Assembly: GCA_025363575.1 (NCBI GenBank)
Contig: JANYDM010000123.1
Location: 21,736-85,735 of the forward strand
Source: Betaproteobacteria bacterium
GTDB lineage: Bacteria > Pseudomonadota > Gammaproteobacteria > Burkholderiales > SG8-41
Direction of reading: 5' to 3'
DNA: 64,000 bases
The notes beneath the pieces were generated by a model that made no database searches, was not told the DNA's origin, and worked only from the letters and a program-made list of their open reading frames with translations. The translations under genes were made by a program, and so were the position numbers. Numbering within the stretch: position 1 is the first letter of the stretch; the number at the start of each line of letters is the position of its first letter. Shown here one piece after another: positions 11,904-19,733 of the stretch.

Positions 11904-12431
11904 ATGATCCATAATTTCCAAACGCTTTCCGCGCGCAAGTACGGCTTGGTCTCCGTCCTCGCCGCTGCGGCACTGCTGCTCGCCTCCTGCGGCTTCCATC
12001 TGCGCGGCCAGGCGACTTTGTCTTACGAATCGATGTACATCAGCGGCTCGCCGGCGTTCGCCACTCAGCTCGCGCGCGCAGTGCGCGCCGGCAGCAAGAC
12101 GCGCATCGTGAACAACCCGAAAGAGGCCGAAGTCACGCTGCAGATCCTGACCGAGGCACGCGAGCGTTCTATCCTGTCGCTGTCGTCGACAGGGCGCGTG
12201 CGCGAGCTGCAGATCCGCTATCGCGTGTCGTTCCGCGTCACCGACAAGGCAGGCAAGGACCTGCTCGCACCGAACGAAATCCTGCTTAAGCGCGATCTCA
12301 TCTACAGCGATTCCGACGTGCTCGGCAAAGAGCAGGAGGAAGCGCTGCTTTATCGCGACATGCAGAACGACGCCGTCCAGCAGGTGGTGCGCCGCCTCGA
12401 AGCCGCGCGGCCGAACGCGGACGCGCGCTAG
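11904..12431 (+). CDS. lptE: LPS-assembly lipoprotein LptE
   Basis: A 175-residue outer-membrane lipoprotein with signal peptide and lipobox (AAALLLASCGFHLRG). CGFHLRG after the lipidated cysteine is the usual LptE start. LptE plugs the LptD barrel and helps insert lipopolysaccharide into the outer leaflet. The ATG at 11904 has GAGGTG about 7 bp upstream; a GTG at 11895 would overlap that site. It lies 16 bp after leuS and 17 bp before holA, the standard order in Beta- and Gammaproteobacteria. Confidence 0.93.
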   Translation: MIHNFQTLSARKYGLVSVLAAAALLLASCGFHLRGQATLSYESMYISGSPAFATQLARAVRAGSKTRIVNNPKEAEVTLQILTEARERSILSLSSTGRVRELQIRYRVSFRVTDKAGKDLLAPNEILLKRDLIYSDSDVLGKEQEEALLYRDMQNDAVQQVVRRLEAARPNADAR

Positions 12432-12448
12432 CCGGCGCCGCGGTCCCG

Positions 12449-13471
12449 ATGGCGCGCCTGACGACAGAACAACTCGCGCCGCAACTCAAGCGCGCACTCG
12501 CGCCGCTTTACACCGTGTACGGCAACGAGCCTTTGCTGGCGCTCGAAGCCGCTGACCGCATCCGTGCCCGCGCACGTGAAGAAGGCCATATCGAGCGCGA
12601 AGTGCTCACCGCCGAGCAGCATTTCGACTGGTCGCAGTTGCGCGTCAGCAGCCAATCGCAGTCGCTGTTCGCCACGCGCCGCATTCTGGAGATCCGCATT
12701 CCCAGTGGCAAGCCGGGCATAGACGGCAGCCAGGCGCTGCAAGAGTTTGCGGCACAACTGCCGCCGGACACGATTACGCTGGTAACGCTGCCGGAAGTCG
12801 ATTGGCGCGCGCAGAAAGGCGCGTGGTTTGGCGCCCTCGACGCTGCCGGCGTCATGGTCGAAAGCGCCGAGGTCAAGCGCGACAAGCTCCCGGCATGGCT
12901 CGCGGGACGATTGAAGCTGCAGGAACAGACCGCCGACACGGCGACGCTCGATTTCATCGCCGATAAAGTCGAGGGCAACCTGCTCGCCGCCTACCAGGAA
13001 GTACAGAAGCTCGCGCTTTTGTTTCCGCCCGGCGCGCTGAGCTTCGACCAGATCAGGGAAGCGGTACTCGATGTCGCGCGTTTCGACGCATTCGAGTTGG
13101 GCGGCATCGTGCTCGCCGGCGATGCCCTTCGTCTCGCGCGGGTGCTCGAGGGCCTGCAAGGCGAAGGCGCGGCCACGCCGCTCATACTATGGTCGGTCAC
13201 TGAAGAGATACGCGCCGCCGGCCGCGTGCTGGCCTCGCTCGCTACGGGCCGCCCGCCGCAGCAGGCGTTGCGCGACGCGCGCGTTTGGGGCCCGCGCCAG
13301 CAGGTGATCGAGCGCAATGTCGGCCGCTATACGCCGCAACAGATCGAAGCCGCGCTCGTGCACGCGGCGCGTATCGACCGCATGATCAAGGGCCTTGCGC
13401 GCGGCGACGTCTGGGACGAGTTGCTGCAGCTCGGGCTGCGCTTTTCCCGCAAGCGCGCCAAGGCCGCGTAG
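12449..13471 (+). CDS. holA: DNA polymerase III delta subunit
   Basis: A 340-residue clamp-loader subunit that opens the beta sliding clamp. The start LKRALAPLYTVYGNEPLLALEAAD is the conserved delta N terminus, the middle has FIADKVEGNLLAAYQEVQKL, and the C terminus ends with the helical collar region (DVWDELLQLGLRFSRKR). The length and the position after lptE match holA. The ATG at 12449 has only a weak ribosome site, which fits translational coupling to lptE. Confidence 0.95.
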   Translation: MARLTTEQLAPQLKRALAPLYTVYGNEPLLALEAADRIRARAREEGHIEREVLTAEQHFDWSQLRVSSQSQSLFATRRILEIRIPSGKPGIDGSQALQEFAAQLPPDTITLVTLPEVDWRAQKGAWFGALDAAGVMVESAEVKRDKLPAWLAGRLKLQEQTADTATLDFIADKVEGNLLAAYQEVQKLALLFPPGALSFDQIREAVLDVARFDAFELGGIVLAGDALRLARVLEGLQGEGAATPLILWSVTEEIRAAGRVLASLATGRPPQQALRDARVWGPRQQVIERNVGRYTPQQIEAALVHAARIDRMIKGLARGDVWDELLQLGLRFSRKRAKAA

Positions 13472-13565
13472 AATTAAGGGATCATTTTGCCGTGAAATCC
13501 GGGGTCGCGATTTTGCGTCGGCAAAGCTGGTCTTCGCGCGCTGATTTCTGAATTCTGCACCACAT

Positions 13566-14822
13566 ATGGACATGCAAAGCTACATCACGGGGGTCGGCCA
13601 GCACGCGCGCGCGGCATCTCGCCTGGTCGCCAAAGCCGATACGGCGACCAAGAACCGCGCATTGACGCTGACCGCGGAGGCGATCGAACGCGATGTCGAG
13701 GGGCTGCTGGCGGCAAATGCGCGCGACGTGGACGCCGCGCGCGCGAAAAAGCTCGACCCGCCGCTGATCGACCGCCTGACCCTCAGCGCAAAAAGCATTG
13801 CCGCCATGGCCGATGGCTTGCGCCAGATCGCGCAACTCGCCGACCCCATCGGCGAAATCAGCGGGCTCAAGCGCCAGCCGTCGGGCATCCAAGTCGGCCG
13901 CATGCGCGTGCCGCTGGGCGTCATCGCGATCATTTATGAGTCGCGTCCGAACGTAACCGCCGACGCGGCGGGGCTCTGCCTCAAAGCCGGCAATGCCTGC
14001 ATATTGCGCGGCGGCTCGGAAGCCATCCATTCCAATCAGGCGATCGCGGCCTGCGTACATGCCGGCCTCAAGGGCGCAGGTCTGCCGGAAACCGCCGTGC
14101 AGGTCATCGCGACGACCGACCGCGAAGCGGTGGGCGAGCTCCTGCGCATGAACGATTACGTCGACATCGTGGTGCCGCGCGGGGGTAAAGGCCTGATCGA
14201 GCGCGTCATGCGCGAGTCGCGCATCCCGATGATCAAGCATCTCGACGGCGTATGCCACGTCTACATCGACGACAAGGCAGACCTCGACAAGGCAATCCGT
14301 ATTGCGGACAACGCGAAAACGCAGCGCCTCGGCACCTGCAACACCATGGAGACGCTGCTCGTCGCGCGCGCGGTGGCCGCTCAGGTGCTGCCGCCGCTCG
14401 CGAAAATCTATCAGGACAAAGGCATCGAATTGCGCGGCGACACCGAGGCGCGGAAAATCGTGCCGGCGATGAAAGCGGCCACCGAGGAAGACTGGTACAC
14501 CGAATATCTCGCTGCCATTCTCGCGGTGCGCGTGGTCGACGGCCTTGACGCGGCGATCGAGCATATTGCGCATTACGGTTCGCAGCACACCGACGCCATC
14601 GTGACCGAAGACAAGGCGCGCGCCGGCCGCTTCCTGCGCGAAGTCGATTCGAGCTCGGTCATCGTCAACGCGTCGACGCGCTTCGCCGACGGTTACGAGT
14701 ATGGCCTCGGCGCCGAGATCGGCATCTCGACCGACAAGCTGCATGCACGCGGACCGGTCGGGCTCGAAGGGCTCACGTCGTTGAAGTGGGTCGTTTACGG
14801 CGACGGCGAAACCAGGGCCTGA
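13566..14822 (+). CDS. proA: Gamma-glutamyl phosphate reductase (glutamate-5-semialdehyde dehydrogenase)
   Basis: A 418-residue NADPH-dependent enzyme of proline biosynthesis. It shows the ALDH-like fold: [19 protein letters not shown] (phosphate/NADP region), [26 protein letters not shown] and the catalytic cysteine in [15 protein letters not shown]. It ends with [23 protein letters not shown], the family C-terminal signature. It lies 94 bp after holA. No proB is seen here, so the kinase partner must be elsewhere. Confidence 0.97.
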   Translation: MDMQSYITGVGQHARAASRLVAKADTATKNRALTLTAEAIERDVEGLLAANARDVDAARAKKLDPPLIDRLTLSAKSIAAMADGLRQIAQLADPIGEISGLKRQPSGIQVGRMRVPLGVIAIIYESRPNVTADAAGLCLKAGNACILRGGSEAIHSNQAIAACVHAGLKGAGLPETAVQVIATTDREAVGELLRMNDYVDIVVPRGGKGLIERVMRESRIPMIKHLDGVCHVYIDDKADLDKAIRIADNAKTQRLGTCNTMETLLVARAVAAQVLPPLAKIYQDKGIELRGDTEARKIVPAMKAATEEDWYTEYLAAILAVRVVDGLDAAIEHIAHYGSQHTDAIVTEDKARAGRFLREVDSSSVIVNASTRFADGYEYGLGAEIGISTDKLHARGPVGLEGLTSLKWVVYGDGETRA

Positions 14823-14897
14823 GGTCGCCGGCTTGCGCACGCCGGGCCGTTTACCGTTTTACTTGCGTTATCGTCGATCACGAATTCAGGAACCCGC

Positions 14898-16712
14898 ATG
14901 AGCAAAGTCATCGAAGTCAAAGTGCCCGATATCGGGGATTTCAAGAACATCCCCATCATCGAGATCCTGGTCAAGCCGGGCGACACCGTGCAGCCCGAAG
15001 ATCCGCTGATCGCGCTCGAATCCGACAAAGCGACGATGGAAGTGCCGTCCCCGGCGGCGGGCGTCATCAAGGATTTAAAAGTCAAAGTCGGCGACAAAGT
15101 CTCGCAGGGCACGCTGGTGCTGACGCTCGATGCCGCCGACGCTGGCGCCAAGCCCCCCGCGGGTGCGGGTGCGGATGCGCCCGCCGCACCCGCCGCCGCA
15201 TCGGCGGCGACGACAGCGCAAATCGATGCGCCAAAACCGGCGCCGGCGGCGCCGCCTGCTTCAACTTTTGCCGGCAAAGTCGACCTCGAGTGCGACATGC
15301 TCGTATTGGGTGCTGGCCCCGGCGGCTATTCAGCTGCGTTTCGCGCCTCCGATCTCGGCATGAAGACCGTGCTGGTCGAACGCTACGCAACGCTCGGCGG
15401 CGTTTGCCTCAACGTCGGCTGCATACCATCCAAGGCTCTGCTCCATGTTGCCGCAGTGATGGACGAAGCAGCGCACTTCGCCGATCTCGGCGTGAGTTTC
15501 GGCAAGCCCTCAGTCGATCTTGCGAAACTGCGCACGCATAAGAACAAGGTCGTCGGCAAACTTACCGGCGGCCTTGCCGCCATGGCCAAGGGCCGCAAAG
15601 TCACGGTGGTGCGAGGCTACGGCAACTTTGTCGACCCGCACCACGTCGAAATATCCGTCACCACCGGCGAAGGTCAGGAGCAAACGCAGGAAAAGAAAGT
15701 CGTCCGTTTCAAGCACGCGATCATTGCGGCCGGCTCCGAGCCGGTCAAGCTGCCGTTCGTGCCTGCCGATCCGAGAATCGTCGATTCGACCGGTGCCCTG
15801 ACGCTGCCCGCGGTTCCCAAGCGCATGCTCGTCATCGGCGGCGGCATCATCGGCCTCGAAATGGCGACGGTGTATTCCGCGCTCGGCAGCCGCATCGAAA
15901 TCGTCGAAATGCTCGACGGGCTGATGCAGGGAGCCGACCGCGATCTGGTCAACGTTTGGCGCAAATTCAATGCCGCGCGCTTCGACAAGGTCATGCTCAA
16001 AACGAAAACCGTTGCCGTCGAAGCGACATCCGCGGGTATCAAAGTCAAATTCGAAGGCGAGCAGGCGCCGGCGGATCCGCAGGTTTACGATTTGGTGCTG
16101 GTCGGCGTCGGCCGCAGCCCGAATGGCAACAAAATCGGCGCCGGTAATGCGGGCATCGCCGTCGACCCGCGCGGCTACATCGCAGTCGACACGCAGATGC
16201 ATACCAACATTCCGCATATCTACGCGATAGGCGACGTCATCGGCCAGCCCATGCTCGCGCACAAGGCGGTACACGAAGCTCATGTCGCAGCGGAAGCGGC
16301 GGCGGGCCAGAAATCGTTTTTCGACGCGCGCGTAATTCCTTCGGTTGCATATACCGATCCCGAAGTCGCATGGGTGGGGCTCACCGAGGACGAAGCGAAG
16401 AAACAGGGCGTCAAGATCGGTGTCGGCAAGTTTCCGTGGGCGGCCAGCGGCCGCGCAATCGCCAACGGCCGCGACGAAGGTTTAACCAAATTGATTTTCG
16501 ACCATGCGACTCATCGCCTGCTCGGCGGCGGCATCGTCGGCACGCATGCGGGCGATTTGATCAGCGAACTGGCGCTCGCGGTGGAGATGGGCGCCGACGC
16601 CGTCGATATCGGAAAAACCATACATCCGCATCCGACGCTCGGCGAATCGGTCGGCATGGCTGCCGAAATTTACGAAGGCGTATGCACCGACGTCATGCCG
16701 GCAAAAAAATAA
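14898..16712 (+). CDS. lpdA: Dihydrolipoyl dehydrogenase with N-terminal lipoyl domain
   Basis: A 604-residue E3 enzyme that reoxidises dihydrolipoamide with NAD+. Residues ~1-80 are a biotinyl-lipoyl domain with the lipoylated lysine at K44 in ESDKATMEVPS. An Ala/Pro-rich linker (~80-130) follows. The E3 core has the FAD site (LGAGPGGYSAAFRASDLG), the redox disulfide (GGVCLNVGCIPSKALL), the NAD site (VIGGGIIGLEMATVYSALG) and the C-terminal base region (HPHPTLGESVGMAAE). The lipoyl-E3 architecture is known for the pyruvate dehydrogenase E3 of several Betaproteobacteria. Here no aceE or aceF is adjacent. Confidence 0.95.
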   Translation: MSKVIEVKVPDIGDFKNIPIIEILVKPGDTVQPEDPLIALESDKATMEVPSPAAGVIKDLKVKVGDKVSQGTLVLTLDAADAGAKPPAGAGADAPAAPAAASAATTAQIDAPKPAPAAPPASTFAGKVDLECDMLVLGAGPGGYSAAFRASDLGMKTVLVERYATLGGVCLNVGCIPSKALLHVAAVMDEAAHFADLGVSFGKPSVDLAKLRTHKNKVVGKLTGGLAAMAKGRKVTVVRGYGNFVDPHHVEISVTTGEGQEQTQEKKVVRFKHAIIAAGSEPVKLPFVPADPRIVDSTGALTLPAVPKRMLVIGGGIIGLEMATVYSALGSRIEIVEMLDGLMQGADRDLVNVWRKFNAARFDKVMLKTKTVAVEATSAGIKVKFEGEQAPADPQVYDLVLVGVGRSPNGNKIGAGNAGIAVDPRGYIAVDTQMHTNIPHIYAIGDVIGQPMLAHKAVHEAHVAAEAAAGQKSFFDARVIPSVAYTDPEVAWVGLTEDEAKKQGVKIGVGKFPWAASGRAIANGRDEGLTKLIFDHATHRLLGGGIVGTHAGDLISELALAVEMGADAVDIGKTIHPHPTLGESVGMAAEIYEGVCTDVMPAKK

Positions 16713-16915
16713 GCGTCCCGGCCCGCCGGATAGCGGCACGCCACGTGTGCGCCGGGTTCTCCTCGCGCATTGCGCTGCCATAGCGGGTTACAAAGCGAAA
16801 CAAACGTTAACTGCGCCGCAATAGTTTCCGCCCCGCAATATGCGTTAATGAATTGCGTGGATTGCACGCGTATAGCCGCACCTCCATGTCAGGAGCGGCA
16901 AACAAGGAGACCATC

Positions 16916-17182
16916 ATGAAACGCATTTTAGGTATTGCCGCGGTGAGCGGATTTCTGGCAGCCGCTCCCGCGTTTGCCGGCGTCGATGTGTTCGTCGGCA
17001 TCGGCGCGCCCGCCCCCGTTTACATGGCGCCCGCGCCGGTCTATCTCGCCCCTGCGCCCGTCTACGCGGCGCCGGTCGTCTATCGCCATGATTACTGGCG
17101 CCGGCACGACCGTTATGATCATCGCGACCGTCGCGACTTCCATGACTTTCACCGGGACCACGATTACCGCAACCAACGCTGA
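16916..17182 (+). CDS. Small exported His/Arg/Asp-rich protein
   Basis: An 88-residue protein with a clear signal peptide (MKRILGIAAVSGFLAAAPAFA) and AAGGAGA-type ribosome site (AAGGAGA at 16904-16910). The mature part has a short Pro/Ala/Tyr repeat (APAPVYLAPAPVYAAPVVY) and a strongly polar tail rich in His, Arg and Asp (for example DHRDRRDFHDFHRDHD). Such proteins are common in Betaproteobacteria and uncharacterised; the tail could bind metal ions, which is only inference. A hairpin with arms TTCCTCC/GGAGGAA at 17190-17213 follows the stop. Confidence 0.75.
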   Translation: MKRILGIAAVSGFLAAAPAFAGVDVFVGIGAPAPVYMAPAPVYLAPAPVYAAPVVYRHDYWRRHDRYDHRDRRDFHDFHRDHDYRNQR

Positions 17183-17399
17183 TCGCATCTTCCTCCGGCG
17201 CAAGCGGGAGGAATGATCGCGCTATTAACGCGGGCAAACAGCCGTTGCGCTTTTCGCGCAATCACCCGCGGCGACTCCGGGCAGCCTTTGTCTGCGATAA
17301 TGAGCCGCTCGGAATTCCCCGGCTTCGCTGGCAGCCCGCGGCACCGCATGCGGCAAGACCGATATCCCCTTGCCTGCGATATTTTCGAAGTGCCTGCCA

Positions 17400-17885
17400 A
17401 TGCGTATCTGGGTTGACGCCGATGCCTGCCCCAACCCGATCAAGGAAATCCTGTTTCGCGCCGCCGAACGGCTGAAGATCGCGCTGACGCTGGTCGCCAA
17501 TAAACCGCTGCGCACGCCGTCATCCGCTTATGTAAATACGATACAGGTCCCCGCCGGCTTCGACGCCGCCGACGACAGGATTGTCGATCTGGTGACGGCG
17601 GGCGATCTCGTCATCACCGCCGATATTCCGCTGGCGGCCGCAGTGATAGGCAAAGGCGGCCGCGTGCTCGATCCGCGCGGCGAAACCTATGATGAATGCA
17701 ATATAGAGTCGCGCCTTGCCATGCGCAAGTTCATGGATGAAATGCGCGCGAGCGGCGTGGATACCGGCGGCCCCCCGCCCTTCAGCCATGCCGACCGTCA
17801 GGCTTTTGCCGGTCAGCTGGACCGTCTGCTGGCGTCCGCGGGACCTGCCGAATTTGCTCCCAAACCCCGGCCGCCGGGCGCATAA
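17400..17885 (+). CDS. YaiI/YqxD family (DUF188) PIN-like protein
   Basis: A 161-residue cytosolic protein of the YaiI/YqxD family. The N terminus [17 protein letters not shown] is diagnostic, and acidic residues recur at [26 protein letters not shown], a PIN/NYN-nuclease-like arrangement. The biochemical role is not established. The ATG at 17400 begins the family motif; an upstream TTG at 17370 lacks support. It is followed after 30 bp by the 54-residue basic protein. Confidence 0.9.
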   Translation: MRIWVDADACPNPIKEILFRAAERLKIALTLVANKPLRTPSSAYVNTIQVPAGFDAADDRIVDLVTAGDLVITADIPLAAAVIGKGGRVLDPRGETYDECNIESRLAMRKFMDEMRASGVDTGGPPPFSHADRQAFAGQLDRLLASAGPAEFAPKPRPPGA

Positions 17886-17915
17886 TTACATACCTACCGC
17901 ACAAAGGATAAGCCA

Positions 17916-18080
17916 TTGGCCAAACCAAACTATCAATTCGAAAAGCGTCAGAAAGAACTGGCAAAAAAGAAGAAGAAAGAAGAAAAACGCCTGCGCAAGC
18001 TGGGCGATCAGTCCGCAGAACAGCAACCCGATCCCGCAGCCCCCGCAACTGCGCCGCCCGCCGAGGGCGAAACCCCGTAA
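17916..18080 (+). CDS. Small Lys/Glu-rich coiled protein (54 residues)
   Basis: A 54-residue frame with a TTG start preceded by AAAGGA (17902-17907). The N-terminal part is highly charged (YQFEKRQKELAKKKKKEEKR) and predicted helical; the C-terminal half is Ala/Pro-rich (PDPAAPATAPPAEGETP). Small proteins with this Lys-rich helix are widespread in Betaproteobacteria and remain hypothetical. The charge suggests nucleic acid or ribosome binding, but this is inference only. It is too short for routine gene calling, yet its ribosome site and codon use support it. Confidence 0.7.
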   Translation: MAKPNYQFEKRQKELAKKKKKEEKRLRKLGDQSAEQQPDPAAPATAPPAEGETP

Positions 18081-18104
18081 TCGTACGCGCGGGGCGTCAA
18101 TACA

Positions 18105-18482
18105 ATGGCCGTTACCAAAACTAAGCTCGCCAAGTGCATCCATCATCGCGTCAGGTTGCGGCCGCCAGCGCGGCGTTTCCGCGGCGTGACCGAGTTGCGC
18201 ATCATGGACGACGACTGGCTTTTGCAGGAAGTCGAAGACCAGCAGGTGCGTTTGAGAAACATCCGCACTGACCATGTCGCAGTGCTCGGCTTCAGCCAGA
18301 TCAACGAGTATGTAGACGATCCCAAGCGCGAATTCGACGGCTTGCGCCACGGCTTTCTCGAACTCAAGGTTCAGGTGTTTCTGCGCGGCCCGGAACTCGT
18401 TATAGAGCCGCGGCCTTCTGCACCCAAGCCGGGGACGGCGCGCAAGCCGGCAAAGAAAACCATTAAACACAAGCCGGCCTGA
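18105..18482 (+). CDS. Hypothetical protein, 125 residues
   Basis: A 125-residue cytosolic protein with a basic N terminus (AVTKTKLAKCIHHRVRLRPPARR), a compact middle (MDDDWLLQEVEDQQVRLRNIRTDHVAVLGFSQINEY is spread over residues ~34-70) and a basic, Pro/Lys-rich tail (KPAKKTIKHKPA). GC at third codon positions is high on this strand, which favours it over a 194-residue frame on the other strand. I do not recognise the family. The two basic ends suggest RNA or DNA contact, as inference only. Confidence 0.6.
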   Translation: MAVTKTKLAKCIHHRVRLRPPARRFRGVTELRIMDDDWLLQEVEDQQVRLRNIRTDHVAVLGFSQINEYVDDPKREFDGLRHGFLELKVQVFLRGPELVIEPRPSAPKPGTARKPAKKTIKHKPA

Positions 18483-18553
18483 GCACGTGGCCGGCCCGCA
18501 GGTTCAAAGCCAAATGCGCGTGTCGCGTTGCCGCCCGGCCTGAACGACGAAAG

Positions 18554-18844
18554 TCAGCCCGGCCGGCGTTCGAGCAGCCTGAAAAAATTAGTCACATTGC
18601 GCGTCTGATGCAGTCTGGCAGCGCGCAGTTCCAGGCGGATTTTGAGCAGGTGCGCGCATAGCGACCAACCATCCGGCGTCGCCAGTTCCTCGAACATGTT
18701 CGCTATATCGTCGGCGAATTTTTCGTCTGCAGGGCCGTCGCCCAGCAGATAGCTGATCGCGCTGGCGACGTGTGTTTCCGGCACAGCAAACGCAAGCTGG
18801 ATTCCGCGCTGCAAATCGGCCAGCGAATCGACCGCGGTTTTCAT
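18554..18844 (-). CDS. Hypothetical protein, 96 residues
   Basis: A 96-residue cytosolic, mostly helical protein (starts KTAVDSLADLQRGIQLAFAV, ends FFRLLERRPG). The codon pattern is strongly coding (G/C at most third positions). There is no membrane segment, signal peptide or motif that I recognise. The ribosome site is weak. It lies just left of another minus-strand hypothetical gene (19011-19397), 166 bp away. The function is unknown. Confidence 0.55.
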   Translation of the reverse strand: MKTAVDSLADLQRGIQLAFAVPETHVASAISYLLGDGPADEKFADDIANMFEELATPDGWSLCAHLLKIRLELRAARLHQTRNVTNFFRLLERRPG

Positions 18845-19010
18845 GCCCGCTGCCCAAGAATTGTCAACGCGTCGGCAACCCGCCGAAATACCGGCGAAAA
18901 CCGCGACAGAAACTCAGGAAATACATCCATGCACGTATCTGCTGCAAAACCCGTGCCGGATGCGTACGAACCGGCGCCACTACGGCAACGCCGGCCAAGC
19001 GCGGACTTTT

Positions 19011-19397
19011 TTACATGCCTTTGGCGAGCGCGACTACGACGTTGCCTTCACGGCTTTCGACCTCGATTTCATACTGTCGCTTCGGGTCGGCGTCTTCAAC
19101 TCCGCGATGACCTTGCGTCGTCTGCTCTTTCTTGGGCCATACCAGGAACCCGCGCACCGGAACGCCGCGCTCGATTGCCTCGTTAACATTGGCGAGATGA
19201 CGCGCGCCGGTCGTGTGCTCGAGGTCCTTGTCTTCGCACAGCGTGTAGCGGTACACGCCGCTGCTCACGCGCTTCAACTGGTCAGACCACAGCGTGACCC
19301 ATAAGGTCGAGCGGTCTTCCGTCCACTTCGATGCGTCGTAGCGCGTACCGCCAACAGTGCCCAGATGTTCCCAGGCGACGGTAATTTTTGGTTTCAT
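19011..19397 (-). CDS. Hypothetical protein, 128 residues
   Basis: A 128-residue protein (starts KPKITVAWEHLGTVGGTRYD) rich in beta-strand-like alternation, with two tryptophan clusters (STLWVTLWSDQL and VRGFLVWPKKE). AGAAGG lies 6 bp before the ATG, and the codon pattern is coding. I do not recognise the family. It may pair with the 96-residue gene downstream on the same strand. It is divergent from the 2-oxoacid oxidoreductase operon. Confidence 0.6.
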   Translation of the reverse strand: MKPKITVAWEHLGTVGGTRYDASKWTEDRSTLWVTLWSDQLKRVSSGVYRYTLCEDKDLEHTTGARHLANVNEAIERGVPVRGFLVWPKKEQTTQGHRGVEDADPKRQYEIEVESREGNVVVALAKGM

Positions 19398-19733
19398 GCA
19401 TAACCTTCTATATCGTGGTGACCGTCTATTTTAGCTCTGGAACGCCGACAGCGGCGGATTAAGTGACCTTTTTTCATTTTTAAATTAGGGATTTACCTTC
19501 ATACTGGCATGCGTGTAATCGTCGGCTGGCGTTGCTGCGCCGCGCGCCGTCTCGTGGCAAGGCTGGAGTTACCACTAGTACTTGAAATTGCAGGCCTTTT
19601 CAGCGTTGAAACTCAAGCGTAAACTAGCCGCCACTGAACAGTCGCCATGCACCCGTTTCACGGCTCACGCGTTAATACGTCTTACAGAATTTGCTGAGCA
19701 GCGAAGAACGACCAGGCGTAACGAGGAGCCGTT
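19398..19733. other. Intergenic region before the 2-oxoacid oxidoreductase operon
   Basis: A 336-bp stretch without a gene, clearly more AT-rich around 19460-19500 than its surroundings. A possible sigma-70 promoter for the rightward operon is TTTACC (19492-19497) and TGTAAT (19514-19519) with a 16-bp spacer; this is a weak visual match. No RNA gene or repeat was recognised. The length suggests a regulated divergent promoter region. Confidence 0.4.

Noticed and set aside
17886..18470. 194-residue minus-strand frame opposite the genes at 17916 and 18105
   Set aside because: It covers two plus-strand frames with ribosome sites and better third-position GC; no protein features were seen.
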